Of a stretch of 64,000 nt of DNA, positions 38,335 to 50,489 are shown piece by piece (positions within the stretch are counted from its first letter, which is position 1; each line of letters starts with the position of its first letter). The stretch lies in assembly GCA_018398815.1 (NCBI GenBank), contig JAFLJL010014268.1, positions 60,838-124,837 of the forward strand, given 5' to 3'. The DNA comes from Conus ventricosus (taxonomy: Eukaryota > Mollusca > Gastropoda > Neogastropoda > Conidae). The notes under the pieces are model-generated. The model was not told the DNA's origin. It made no database searches and saw only the letters and a list, made by a program, of their open reading frames with translations. The position numbers were made by a program, and so were the translations under genes.

Positions 38335-38920
38335 TAATTACGTTTGTGCCTGCATTTTTGAAATAGCCTGGAATTACGTGTCGTGGCCTAGTTTGAAATA
38401 GGCACGAATTACTTTCCTGCCAGAAAAGCACTGGAATACTGTGGTTGCCTGCAGTTGAAAAGGCACTGGAATTCGTGCGTGGCTGACCTGCAGTAAAGGC
38501 ACGGATTATGTCTGCTGCCTGCAGTTAGAATTAGGCACGGAATTACTGTCGTGGTGCCTCAGTGAAATAGGCACGGGAATTCGTGTCGTGGCTGCCTTGC
38601 AGTTGAAATAGGCACTGGAATTACGTGTCGTGGCTGCCTGCAGTTGAAAAAGGCACGGGAATTACGTGCGTGGCTGCCTGCTTGAAATAGGCACGGGAAT
38701 TACGTGTCTGGCAGTTGAAATAGCACGGAAATAGGCTGGTTTGCAGATTACGGATGTTGAGCTGCAGTTTTGAAATAGGCACTGGAATTACTGTGTGGCT
38801 GCCTGCAGTGACATAGGCACTGGAATTACGTGTCGTGGCTGCCGCTATTTAAATAGGCACGCAATTACGTGTCGTGGCTGCCTGCAGTTAAAATGCACTG
38901 GAATACGGTTCGTGGCTGCT
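38335..38920. repeat. VNTR1 of copy B
   Basis: Degraded copies of the 'ggaattacgtgtcgtggctg' unit, about 14, with frequent base losses at the left end. Confidence 0.92.
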
Positions 38921-39394
38921 GTTGTGCCTTTGAAGAAAAGAGGAGAGGCTGTCTGTTTCATGTCGCCTTGTCCTTCAATTGACAGGCAGATAGCAAGGGA
39001 AATTAACATGTTTTTTGCTTCATGGTGTTGCTAATGCCTGATTGGACAGTTTGAGAAATCAAATAAATGAACAGCTGTTTTTTTAAGTCTCTCTCTCTCT
39101 CTCTCTCTCTCCTTCCTCTTCCCAAAAGACCTCTCTAAAATAATTCAAGAGTATAATTTACCTTCAGAGTCATTCATACACTAGAAAAACATTTAATTTA
39201 TTAATAACTATTAGTGCTCACTCACCCAAATACCCCACCCCCCATCTCCTCCTCCCAAACGTACCTCACCACTCTCGCCAGTTCCCACCCAGTCTGCCAA
39301 CATTCTTCATTCATTGCATTCTTTTTGCATTTAACATACGTTACCACTCTTCAGGATTTGTGCCATCTGTTACCTTCATTTGGGACAGGGTGTA

Positions 39395-39620
39395 GCTGAA
39401 GACTGTGCTCCCACCCGATGAAGCGGTCCCACCCGTATGAAGACTGTCCCCGTGAAGCTGGTCCCACCGATGAAGACTGGTCCCACCCAACGAGACCATG
39501 CTCCCACCCAATGAAGACTGGCTCCTACCCGGAAGACTGCCCACCCGATGAAACTGGTCCTACCCGTGAAGACGCTCCACCCGATGAAGACGTCTCCCGA
39601 TGAAGACTGCTCCCCGATGT
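39395..39620. repeat. VNTR2 of copy B
   Basis: About eleven imperfect 'atgaagactggtcccacccg' units. Confidence 0.92.
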
Positions 39621-39937
39621 CATCCCTCCTTCAGATGCTGAACTGAAACTGATCGTGTTTCATGTGTTCTTGTTCCCGCATGAAACACGTGACTACGCCC
39701 ATCTGAACTGATTGGTACCTCACCCTAGTCGTCTAAGAAAAACATCTGCACGATCAGGCCCACCCAGCAGCGGCCAAGGAAAGCTGCAAGCGCCCCCACT
39801 GACATCGTGCTTTGTTTTGCTTTTGCTTTGTTCGCACACACATTGGCATCCCTTCCAAGTTCAGCAGTTATGTCAAGATAGCTAAAAATGGTTTACAAAT
39901 TTGTCGCCAGGTTTCTGTTTGCATTGCTCATTGGGTA

Positions 39938-39969
<32 letters not shown>

Positions 39970-40454
39970 TCTCTCTCTCTTCTCTCTCTCTCATCTCCTC
40001 CACCCCCCCCCTCTCTTCTCTCTCCTCATCTCTCTCTCTCTCTGTATGTTCCTTTGCAACCCTCAGCTTTCTATTCTGTGTAAAATAATCTCTGCATGTG
40101 CAGAGCAAGGTTTGTGGTCCATCACTGCACACTATGTGTCGACTGTGGTAAATGCAGTACCCACGAAACTCGCGGTCCGCTCTTAGCAGAAGCGTTTTAG
40201 GGCGCGCTTGTGGACCACTCAATTCATCTCATCGCATCCATTTCGTCTTTGACCTGCAAGGTCAAAGTTCAGGTGTGGTTTCCTACTGGTTTAGCGAGGT
40301 GATGTGTTAATCCCCTTTTGGGGAAAACCTACCGTATTTTGTGGCTTGAATCAGGGAAAGTCACTTACTTCTGAGGAATTGCAAGCGTCAGAATGATTCC
40401 AGGATAGGTGACGTTACCGATCTTGTGAAGATTTCTGAACTTTACTATTCGTCT

Positions 40455-40503
<49 letters not shown>

Positions 40504-41003
40504 GTATTTGCTTTGCTCTCTCATTATGTTTTTACTTGTCTTTCTCTAACCTCACAGTCGGGACATGTTGTCCCACTCTCGACCAAAACGCTGACCACAA
40601 TCCAGAACTTTTTACAACTTCACTTTAAAAATTAATGTTGATTCTTTTTTTCTAGTCCATGTTCTTATCTCTTGCTTCATAAACCCAAAGTTATCATCAT
40701 ACACTGAAAGCTAATACATGTAAGTGTTGTAGTGGGGAGGAAGACTTTGTATATTATGAAAAAAAATAAATAAAAAAATAGATAAAATAAATGCACAAGT
40801 AGATAAGCAGGTAACGATTGAATGAAGAAATAAGAAGATTTAGATCTTTTCTGAACAAAATTTATGAATAATTTCTTTTTTCTTTCAGCGACGTGGGAAA
40901 AGTATCTGGATTTATTATGTCATTTAAAAAAATATGAACACTAAGAAAAATCCAGAGGGAAAAAAAGAAGAGAAAGGTAATGATAATCCAGTTCATAAAG
41001 CAA

Positions 41004-41110
41004 CAGCCGGGGGCAGTGGTGGGCCCCGTGGGCTTGCAGCTTTGGAGGCCATGGGTTCAAATCCTATCAGAAGCATTGATGTGTTGAATATTTCAGCCAA
41101 AGGCCAACTC
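41004..41110 (+). mobile_element. tRNA-like SINE segment, copy B
   Basis: Same segment as at 33441, with the B-box-like 'gggttcaaatcc' at about 41052-41063. VNTR3 follows directly. Confidence 0.6.
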
Positions 41111-41478
41111 TTAGGTAGAGTTGAGTGCCATGCGGGGTCAGACTGGAGAACGAGAACAATGCCATAGGTAAGTTGAGTTTCCATGCCTGGTCAGACTGGA
41201 AACGAGAACAAAGCCATAGGCAGAGTGAGTGCCATGCCTGGTCAGACTGGAGAACGAGAACAATGCCATAGGCAAGTTGAGTGCCAATGCCTGGTCAGAC
41301 TGGAGAACGAGAACAATGCCATAGGGAGAGTTGAGTGCCATGCCTGGTCAGACTGGAAACGAGAACAAGCCATAGGCAGAGTTGAGTGCCTGCCTGGTCA
41401 GACTGGAGAACGGAAACGATGCCATAGGCAGAGTTGAGTGCCATGCGGGTTTAGACGGAGAACGAGAACAATGCAAGG
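41111..41478. repeat. VNTR3 of copy B (about seven units)
   Basis: Same 'gagttgagtgccatgcctgg' unit as in copies A and C. Confidence 0.95.
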
Positions 41479-41606
41479 GCGTTCTATCCCCGTAATAAAC
41501 TACTCCCTAAGATGATACTCATTTCCTGGCCAACAATGCAGGTGTCGTATGTCTCAGATTCGATTAAGTTTTGATGTATTATGAAAGGGAGCAAAGTTAC
41601 CGTCAT

Positions 41607-41690
41607 GATGATGATGATGATGGTGATGACGACGATGACGACAACGACGACGACGACGATGAATATGATGAGTGGTGTTTTGTGTGTGTG

Positions 41691-41734
<44 letters not shown>

Positions 41735-41975
41735 CGTGCGTGCGTGCGTGCGTGCGTGCGTGGGGTGTGTGTGTGTGTGGGGTGTGTGTGTGTGTGTGTG
41801 GTGTGTGTGTGGAGAGGAAAAGAAGGGGGAGAGAAGAGAGAGAGAGAGAGAGAGACTGAAATAGGCCATCCATCAGAAATGAAGGGGGGGGTACATTCAA
41901 CGTTTTTCGAGAGAGAGAGAGAGAGAGGGGAGAGAGAGAGAGAGAGAGAAGAGAGAGAGAGGAAAAGAGAGACTG
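41607..41975. repeat. Compound microsatellite of copy B
   Basis: GATGAT/GACGAC, GT with a GCGT block (about 41735-41760), then GA runs, as in copies A and C. Confidence 0.95.
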
Positions 41976-42099
41976 GACTCAAAACTTCAGGGAAGTCTGC
42001 ATGACGTAAAGGACATGAATCCCTGCTTCATCTGACAGAAAGACATTTATGGCTTTCCTTATCCCCTTTTTTACGGGAGGGAGGAGGGGCCCACAAGTA

Positions 42100-42610
42100 C
42101 ACATAAACTGTAATGTAAATCATATGTCCAAACATCACCACCTTCACGTTACCTGTAAGTTTAAAACTATCCAAACACACGACCTTCCGTTACTAAACTG
42201 TAATGGTTTAAATCACAGTCCCTACATCACACCTTTAGTTTCATAACTGTAATGTTATAATCATATGTCCATAACATCACCCCTTCACGTTACATAAACT
42301 GTAATGGTATATATCATATGTCCATACATCACCACCTTCACGTTACACTGTAATGTTTTATTCATAGTCCCAACATCACGACCTTTTTCGTACAAAACGT
42401 TAATGGTTTAATCATAGTCCCTAACATCACGACCTTCACGTTACATAAACTGTAATGGTTTAATCATATGTCCATAACCAACGAAACCTTTACGTTTACA
42501 TAAAACTGTAATGGTATAACAAATTCCCTAACTCACCCCCTTTACTTACCGTAATGGTTATTCTATTTCCCCTACCTCCGACCTTTTCGTTACATAAACT
42601 ATGTATAACC
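42100..42610. repeat. VNTR4 of copy B
   Basis: About ten imperfect units with 'acataaactgtaatgg' and 'catatgtccataacatcac'; base losses are common. Confidence 0.9.
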
Positions 42611-42799
42611 CTATGTCCCAACATCACGCCTTTTCCCCTACAAATCCACAACGTTTCGACACAGCCAATCATCCCGTTTGTTCAGAACAGTTCGTTCCTC
42701 TAACATGTTTATTGGGCATTGGCGACATTATTACGCAGCTGATAGTCCTGTGCTTTTTCAGGTCAGTGTTCAACATGACATTTGTTGTGATTCTAGTGC

Positions 42800-43345
42800 T
42801 ACGACGCCTCCCCAAACTAATAAAATAGCCATCACACCAATCGTAAACTCTGGTGACAATGTTCAGTCATAAAGACATAAACACCCCCACCCACTCTGCA
42901 ACACCCTCTCTCTCCAGACTTCAACATTCTGTCTTGCACTCCGTCCACCGTCTCCCACCCACTCCACCTGCCCCCTTTCTCCTCTCCCTAGCCAACCACC
43001 TTTCGTCACACAAGAATACATTTTCAGCGAAAGGTGTGCGCCCCTAACAACTTTCTTCAATGTCTGCACCCACCACCCTTTCCCTCCCTAACCTCTCCCC
43101 GCTCCCACCATACCCCAACCCTCCCCTCTTTCACCCCCACCCCCGTTTCCTCTGCGTTCTTGCGAACTGCTTTATGCAACAAGCGCAGTCCCTTCTCCTT
43201 CCCTTCTCTTCCCTCTCCTCCTGCTCCCTGTCGCCTGTGCAATAGCCCCGCCCCTCCGACCCGGACCATCCAAGACGGCCACGCCTGACTGAACTGCCGA
43301 CGTGGCCAAACACTTTGACGCTGTTCATGAAACGAAGCCAGCTTT
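42800..43345 (+). repeat. Module M, copy M4 (inside macro-repeat B)
   Basis: Closely similar to M3; used here as the reference copy. G runs follow at 43411-43431 and 43555-43572. The spacer 43580-44100 has no gene. A C run lies at 44104-44121. Confidence 0.85.
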
Positions 43346-44282
43346 TGGATAGATTTCTGCCGGGCTTGCTGCCCGAAAACTTTCTACCGTTTAGAAGAGG
43401 GGATGGGATGGGGGGGGGGGGGGGGGGGGGGATGACAACATAGGAACAGGAAAGAAATGGAGGGACACAACAAAGGACTTTATTGTTGTTGTTCCTCCTA
43501 GGTGCTTTTTGATCAGGTGAAGGGAACGGTGGAAAAGGAGGGAGAGGAAGGAGAGGGGGGGGGGGGGGGGGGCTTTGATATAGAAAGGAAAAGTTAATGC
43601 GAAAACTGTCCAAATCTTGATACGATTAAACAAAATAATCACGATTTCACACAGAAAAATCAATTTTTTTGGTTGAATGGAAGAGAGTGGTCAGTTCGCA
43701 CATAGTTGGAAGAAAAATACAACAGGAAGTGCGAAAAAAGGTGGGTTGGGGTGGAACACACATGAAATAACACAAACCAACAGATTCTTTGATACGAAAT
43801 TTACAGATGAACAGAGCGAGGAATAAGCATAATGGCCAAACAGTAAGAAACACAGGCAACTACGAAGAGAAGAACAATACTATTCATGTTCCAAAAGGAA
43901 TTATCAACAACTACTAGACATGAAACTAAAACCATCACACAGTGAATGGAATTTTTGTTCCAATACAACTGAACGCTGATACTTCACTAGTTTGACTTTT
44001 TTCCACGATGCTATTTTCACAGGTTCAGATCCGACAGGGAACAAAAGGCATGTACAACAAGGGCATCAGGTGGTATCTGAATGACGAGAGGTCTACCCTC
44101 CAACCCCCCCCCCCCCCCCCCTCCTCTCCCCTGCATATTTCACTCTGTTTTCCTCGGGGTGTCCTTCCCTGCCCCTCCACCTCCCCCACCGCTGCGGTCT
44201 TCCCGTAGTCGTGAAAAATTTGGCATGAATGCTCCAGTCCTAGGCCCTTTGATCATCCTGATTCATCTCAGAGCCTGGCATC

Positions 44283-45090
44283 CCCCTCCACCACCACCAC
44301 CACCCTGGTCCTGCCTCTCTATGTCCCCATCCCCCTCCACCACCACCACCACCCTGGTCTGCCTCTTATGTCCCATCCCCCTCCACCACCACCACCACCC
44401 TGGTCCTGCTCTCTAGTCCCCATCCCCTCCACCACCACCACACCCTGGTCCGCCTCTCTATGTCCCCATCCCCTCCCACCACCACCACCCTGGTCCTGCC
44501 TCTCTATGTCCCCCTCCCCCTCCACCCCACCACCACCCTGGTCCTGCCTCCTATGTCCCCATCCCCCTCCAACCACCACCACACCCTGGTCCTGCCTCTC
44601 TATGTCCCCATCCCCCTCCCCCCACCACCACCACCCTGGTCCTGCCTCTCTATGTCCCCATCCCCCTCCACCACCACCACCACCCTGGTCCTGCCTCTCT
44701 ATGTCCCCATCCCCTCCACCACCACCACCACCCTGGTCCTGCCTCTCTATGTCCCCATCCCCCTCCACCACCACCACCCACCCTGGTCCTGCCTCTCTAT
44801 GTCCCCATCCCCCTCCACCACCACCACCACCCTGGTCCTGCCTCTCTATGTCCCCATCCCCCTCCACCACCACCACCACCCTGTCCTGCCTCTCTATGTC
44901 CCCATCCCCTCCACCACCACCACCACCCTGGTCCTGCTCTCTATGTCCCCATCCCTCACTACCCCCACCTGTCCTGCTCTCTATGTCCCCATCCCTCCTC
45001 CACACCAACACCTGGTCTGCCTTCTTGTCCTCATCCTCACCCCATCCCTTCTCTCTCTATCCATCCCTCCAACCACCCCTGGTCCTGCCT
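44283..45090. repeat. VNTR5 of copy B (about 15 regular units, degenerate at the right end)
   Basis: Very regular 46-bp units 'ggtcctgcctctctatgtcc' plus a (CCA)n block from 44283 to about 44990, then degraded units. Long Pro-rich and Gly-rich frames on both strands are artefacts of the repeat. Confidence 0.95.
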
Positions 45091-45167
45091 CTCTATGTCC
45101 CTCTCAGTTTCAGTGTTGCTGTTGTAAACATGTTTCCAGTTATAAAGAAGAATCTCTGTACTGCTGT

Positions 45168-45256
<89 letters not shown>

Positions 45257-45343
45257 CCACACACACACACACACACACACACCATGCATACACACACGTA
45301 CACACACCAACACACAACATACATATGCACACACAAACACACA

Positions 45344-45440
<97 letters not shown>

Positions 45441-45475
45441 CACACACCACACACAACACACACACACACACACAA
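45168..45475. repeat. (CT)n then (CA)n array of copy D
   Basis: Long CT run (45168-45255) followed by CA runs with a GCAC block (45403-45440). It replaces the (TTTA)n-tail-(CA)n arrangement of copies A to C. Confidence 0.95.
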
Positions 45476-45587
45476 CGTTTCAAAGCTGAAGGATTTTAAG
45501 AACTGACCAACATGTTTGTCATGGTGAAAGCACAAACGCTGCCAAAAGGCTTAAGATCCGCAAACACGACATCAAACGAAATATGCA

Positions 45588-45640
45588 CCAGAATTACATG
45601 CCACGGATGCCAGCAGCCTGTGCGCCTCTGAAGACAGAAG
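45588..45640. repeat. Single-unit VNTR1 of copy D
   Basis: 'gaattacatgccacggatgc' aligns with one VNTR1 unit. It passes straight into 'tgtgcgcctctgaagacag', the spacer that follows the array in other copies. Confidence 0.75.
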
Positions 45641-45811
45641 TGGTGGTTGTCTGTTTCACGCTGCCATGTCCCTTAGATGTGACAGGCAGACCGAGAAGCT
45701 GAAATTAACATGTGTTTGCTTCAGGAGACTTTCTGAATGCCTGAATTGGACAGTTTGAAAAAAATTAAATGATAATCAAATTGACCGAACAGCTTCCTTG
45801 TCCAAAATCCA

Positions 45812-45813
45812 TT

Positions 45814-45908
<95 letters not shown>

Positions 45909-45928
45909 CTCTCCTCTCTCTCTCCTGT
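45812..45928. repeat. (CT)n microsatellite of copy D, left of the non-LTR fragment
   Basis: Imperfect CT run in the position of the CT run after VNTR1 in copies A to C. Confidence 0.95.
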
Positions 45929-46446
45929 TTTCAACAGACATGGGAATCCAAGATTAGGATGGCGATAGATTCAAATTCTATTGCTCTTTCAAATTACTTT
46001 CAAAACCGGACAATTCTTATCAATGATAACCATTAACAAATTTAGATCAGCACTCACTGGATTCAGATTAGGCATAAATGATAGACGCTACAGGAGCAAT
46101 GCTTCTGAGGATGTGCAGTGCCCATTTTTTAAGAACGTGAAGATGAGCTACATTGTTTCTTTCGATACGAAGCTTGGCATTACTTAAGAGATAAATAAAA
46201 TCAAAGCATTTAAAGGCTAACTGGTCAACGAGTAAAGCAACGACATTTATTGTGTAGTGAGGAAATCAGAGTCATTCGTGATGTAGCTATGTATATTTTT
46301 TTATGCACTGAGACACAGGAAGAACATATTATTGCTACAAATTTAAGTTGATTCCTATCATCCGTCTGTTTGGATAGCCACTACATTGTTTATGTGTAAT
46401 CTATGTCTACAGGCCGGAGGTCTAACATTAAAACATTGTCATTTCC
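45929..46446 (+). pseudogene. Non-LTR retrotransposon 3' fragment within (CT)n
   Basis: The frame at 45981-46187 reads 'KFRSALTGFRLGINDRRY' followed by 'CPFF'. This resembles the short C-terminal region with a Cys-rich stretch found at the end of some Jockey/CR1-like ORF2 proteins. A stop and about 250 bases of untranslated sequence follow, ending 'ggaggtctaacattaaaac' immediately before (CT)n. The RT domain is absent. The tail differs from the TTCG-tailed family at 4529 and 16600, so it is another family. It is missing from copies A, B and C, which have only the (CT)n here. Confidence 0.6.
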
Positions 46447-46532
<86 letters not shown>

Positions 46533-46533
46533 A
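46447..46533. repeat. (CT)n microsatellite of copy D, right of the non-LTR fragment
   Basis: Imperfect CT run abutting the 3' end of the inserted fragment. Confidence 0.95.
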
Positions 46534-46907
46534 TGAACAAAGCCTTCCAACGATCGATCTTTAGCGATACTATTTGATTTCAGAAGTTTTTAGTTTAAAG
46601 CTGTTGTATAAATGAAATAGAAAACCTATTAGATTTCGTGATAACAGTTTGTATTCAGTCACTCTCTCTCCCCCCAACCCTTTTTCTACTCTACCCCCTC
46701 TTTCCACGCCCCTTATCCGAACTGCCACACTTTGTTTTAGTCATCGCCATCATTGCCGCGTCCACTACAGTTAACACTCACGTGACCAACTCTTCTGGAT
46801 TTCTGCCCTACTGTGGCCTTCTAGTTTGGCGTTGGGGTGTAGAGCATGAAGAGTAGGCGTGCACGACGTCACTCGTTCCTTTGAGACGCTGGAACTTCAA
46901 CTGTTCT

Positions 46908-47602
46908 GTTCTTGTTCTGTTCTTGTTTTCCTTGTGGTCCGGGGGTTGTGTTCTTGTTTTTCCTTGTGGTCTGTGTTGTGTTCTTGTTTTCCTTGTGGTC
47001 CGTGTTGTGTTCTTGGTTTCCTTGTGGTCCGTGTTGTGTTCTTGTTTTCCTTGTGGTCTCGTGTTGTGGGGCCCCACCGGAAGGAACATGTTCTTGTTTT
47101 CCTGGTGGTTCGTGTTGTGTTCTTGTTTTCCTTGTGGTCCGTGTTGTGGGCCCCAGTGGAAGAAACAACATGTTCTTGTTTTCCTTGTGGTCCGTGTTGT
47201 GTTCTTGTTTTCCTTGTGGTCCGTGTTGTGTTCTTGTTTTCCTGGGGGTCCGTGTTGTGTTCTTGTTTTCCTGGTGGTCCGTGTTGTGTTCTTGTTTTCC
47301 TTGTGGTCCGTGTTGTGAGCCCCGTGGAAGGAACAACATGTTCTTTTTTTCCTTGGGGGTCCGTGTTGTGTTCTTGTTTTCCTTGTGGTCCGTGTTGTGG
47401 GCCCAGTGGAAGGAACAACATGTATTGTTTTCCTTGTGGTCCGTGTTGTGTTCTTGTTTTCCTTGTGGTCGTGTTGTGTTCTTGTTTTCCTTGTGGTCCG
47501 TGTTGGGGGCCCCCATGGAAGCAACATTTTTCTTGTTTTCCTTGTGGTCCTGTTGTGTTCTTGTTTTCCTTGTCCGTGTTGTGGGCCCAGTGGAAGGAAC
47601 AT
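46908..47602. repeat. 29-bp minisatellite unique to copy D
   Basis: About 20 copies of a unit with 'gtgttgtgttcttgttttcc' and 'ttgtggtcc'. About six longer variants contain 'cagtggaaggaacaacatg', giving a higher-order pattern. The unit matches the single-copy 'gttgtgttcttgttcccctg' present after VNTR2 in copy C (61620-61640). Long Val/Leu-rich frames in three phases are repeat translations. Confidence 0.95.
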
Positions 47603-47640
47603 GTTTAAGGTGATTCAGTGCTGAGTGGTGATTGTGAAGG

Positions 47641-48010
47641 AGAAAGCTACACGTGCTGTCACGTGACTTGGATTTAAAAAAAAAGCCAATAGGTCAGTGC
47701 TGCCACTTTTTTGTCCAAAAGAAAAAAAATTCACAGAAATTTATGGTCAAATTTCTCAACGTGTCTACTGAAGTGTGCAAGTAGGGGAGATTGAGATGGA
47801 AGACAAAGACGAATTTTACACAGTTTACAGTTTGAAAATTCAGCTTGTTTCTTTTTAAAATCCATTTTATTTGGAGATGCGAACGATGACTTAGCTTAAA
47901 AAGCAAAGGTCAAAATTTTCGGATGATGTTCTTCCATTAGTTCCCCCTCCTGCACCATACATAGGAAGTTTTTGGGTTGGTCATGAGAGATGGCGGCATT
48001 TTTACTTTTG
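47641..48010. other. Noncoding flank left of the first LTR
   Basis: AT-rich, single-copy in the window, no coding frame recognised. It matches neither the macro-repeat copies nor the LTR element. Confidence 0.4.
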
Positions 48011-49050
48011 TCATGTACGTAGCCTCACATAAAGGCAGGGGGACGCCCACAAAGTTAGTGTTGAATCATTTCCCCATGCCACACAGAAGGAAAGGGATAT
48101 TCATGGGGGCTTGACAGTTGGGCCCCGTCCCCAAAAATTGTGAGTAGACTCATAAGAAAAAGGGGGGCCTTTGGGGTGAAAGTGACACTGAGTGATATTT
48201 TTAACAAGGGCTGGTAAGGTGCTGGCATGTTTTTTTTGACACTGATATGCATCACGGGGGAAAGGAAAGAATTGTTTTAACCCACAAAAGGCCTAAGACT
48301 CGAACCTTCAGGACTTTGGGTCCTCGGCTGACCAGTCATTACCGGGTGAGCGATAGATATTTGGGGGGAAAAGCACGGGGAAAAAACTTAAGGAAAAGAG
48401 GAAGAAAAAAATTCTAGTTGTTTAAAGAAGGTTACTTACACAACCTATTCGTGTTTTCACCCCTTTCACCCTTTTAAAACCTTTCCCCCCTTCACCCTTC
48501 ACCCTTTTCACCCGGAGGTGTTGAAGAGGCCATGTGTGAGGAACCCGGTAGGCAGCCCGGGAATTTAAGGACCCAGGGGAGGAGTCGGGAACTCGTCATC
48601 TCCCCAGGGACGGGGGAGACGAGGGAGAGGATTTGGAAATCTTTTCCCCAGTGACAAAAGAGTCGGGGAAAGGAATCGGAAGTCATATTCCAGGAGGGGA
48701 GAAATCGGGGGGCGAGATGATTTGAGAGAACGGGGAAAACCTGAAAGGATAGGCGAACGAAATGGGGTCAGGATAGCATAAAGGAGTGAGAGAATCATTT
48801 ATTTTCCGGGTTGAAGTTCGGGGGCCAATTTGTTGAAGGCCGGACTTTATGGTCTTGAGGGGTTGTTTGCCTCTCAGGGGGAAAGAGACTTCTGTATAAA
48901 TTTGTTGAAACGGTTTATGTGATTTAGAAAAGTTTTTCCCAAAAAGGGGAGAAAAAAAAACATTCGTAGTGCCCTTTTTGGGTTGATTGAGAGATTGCGT
49001 GTGCAAAAGGAAAATGCTGTATGAATGCGGGTAGCAAAAGTGACAGGGCG
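48011..49050 (+). mobile_element. LTR1, 5' long terminal repeat of element E1
   Basis: It starts 'tgtcatgtacgtagcc' and is similar throughout to 58031-59310, with many homopolymer differences. The end near 'agtgacag' fits the TGTCA...TGACA ends of the clean LTR3. It lacks the 38-bp array present in LTR3, which accounts for most of the length difference. A 'ttcacccttcaccc' patch near 48490 is also in LTR3. Confidence 0.8.
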
Positions 49051-49066
49051 TGGTGACCCCGACTCC
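49051..49066 (+). promoter_or_regulatory. Putative primer binding site
   Basis: 'tggtgaccccgactcc' directly follows LTR1. It begins with TGG, which pairs with the CCA end of a tRNA, and sits where a primer binding site is expected. I do not assign the tRNA. Confidence 0.55.
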
Positions 49067-50489
49067 TTTTCCCCAAACCCTAGCCCGTTTGTTTTCCCAA
49101 AAAAAAAAAAAAAAAAAAAAGAAAAAAGTTTTCTTTTTGTGCCGGGGGTTTTAAAAAAAAAAGATTTATTTTTGAACCCTAAGGGTTTTGGGGAAAGGAA
49201 AAAAAGGATTTTATTTGTGCCCTCAAGGGTTTGAGGGAAGGAAAAAAAAAAAAATTAGTTAATTTTTTATTGTGTATAATATTTCAATTTTTTTTTTTTT
49301 TCTATTTCTATGGGTTTAAGGGTGGTTAGATTTCTTTTGGTTGCTCTACTCCCTTTAAATTTTTTTTTTTGGGGTTTTTCCCTTTTTGACCCTTTTTTCC
49401 CCCCTCAGGACCGATGCCCAACCCCCTTGCCTACCTGGCAGAAAGGGGCGGGGGCGTTGGGGAATCGCTGTCCTTTCCCCGAGGATTGAATTTTTTCCCC
49501 TTTTCCCAGGACTGATACCCCAACCTTTTCCCGCTTTAGCGGGGGGAACAGGCGTTGGGAGCAATAGTCTTTCCCTTCCATAAATATCTTTTTTCTTTCG
49601 CTTTCCTATTTTTTCATTTTGATTTTCCCCCTTCCCCCTCAAGTGTGGGATAAACTTCTCCTCCGCACGCTAATATTGTAGGTGGGGGAGTTGATTACCG
49701 CTCTGCCCAATAAACACTTTATCTTTGATCATTTTTTTTCTGGGGGGGCGAGATTTTCTTTCATTTTTGGTAATGGCATTTTTTGATTTGTTTAGTATTT
49801 TGTATTTTTATGTAGTGTGGTGTATATTTGCAGGGGATTTTTTTTTTTCCCCTCTCCAGTTTCAGGGGAGACAGGACCACTGGGGTGCTGTCGTGGGCTT
49901 CTTTTGCTTTTTTTGTTTTTCTGCTCACATTCCGGCCCTGTGTACCCTTTTCATTTCCTTTCTCCCCCCTTTTTCAAAATCTTTTAAAAACCTTTCCCTC
50001 AATAAGCTCCTATCTATTTTTTTTTTAAAATTTTTTCATTTTTTTGGGTAGGATTTCCGCTAGTTTTGTTTCTTCCCCTTTTTTTAAATTGTTTGTGTTC
50101 CTTTGTTTTGTAAATTTTTTTCTTTTTTTTTGTATAGGCGGTACATTTTTTTTGTAAATTCTTTTAAAAATTAAGTAAGAAAAAAAGACTGACCAAGAAC
50201 ATTTAAAACTAAAGCTTTATAAAGAATTTATTTTCAGAAAACTTTATTGTGTTTTTTTTTCTTTTTTCTTGGGGAAAATTTTTTGTTTTAAATTCATTTT
50301 TTTTGTAAATTTCCAAAAATTGATAACGTTGCAAATTTTTTTTGGAAAATACTTTCCCTTTGGATTTCTTTTCTACCCTTTTTAGTAACGGTTTTCTGTT
50401 TCACCGGAAATTGAATTCGTATTTTAAACCATAATTACGGTTTTTGTGAAACTAACTTTATCATATATCGCCAATTTTTTTTCATATTT

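Larger units (their letters stand above)
37841..45112 (+). repeat. Macro-repeat copy B (about 7.3 kb)
   Basis: Same order of elements as copy A. Many single-base deletions relative to A and C run through both unique and repeat parts (for example 38330-38560 and 42100-42650). This suggests a consensus that lost bases more than real divergence. Confidence 0.9.
45113..47640 (+). repeat. Macro-repeat copy D, diverged and partial
   Basis: Recognisable blocks are 'caaagctgaaggattttaag' (45481), 'ggtgaaagcacaaacgctgc', the single VNTR1 unit and 'gatgtgacaggcagac' (45675). Further right come 'gccacactttgttttagtc' (46724) and 'ggtgtagagcatgaag' (46834). It is more divergent than A, B and C. VNTR1 is one unit, VNTR2 is replaced by another array, and a non-LTR fragment is inserted. 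Homology fades after about 47640. Confidence 0.8.

Noticed and set aside
44319..45506. Long Pro/His/Thr-rich frames (up to 373 codons) and Gly-rich minus-strand frames
   Set aside because: Translations of VNTR5 and of CT/CA microsatellites; all phases stay open because the repeats lack stops.
46859..47613. Long Val/Leu/Phe-rich frames and minus-strand Thr/Lys/Gln-rich frames of up to 264 codons
   Set aside because: They are open in several phases and are translations of the 29-bp minisatellite; no start context or domain.
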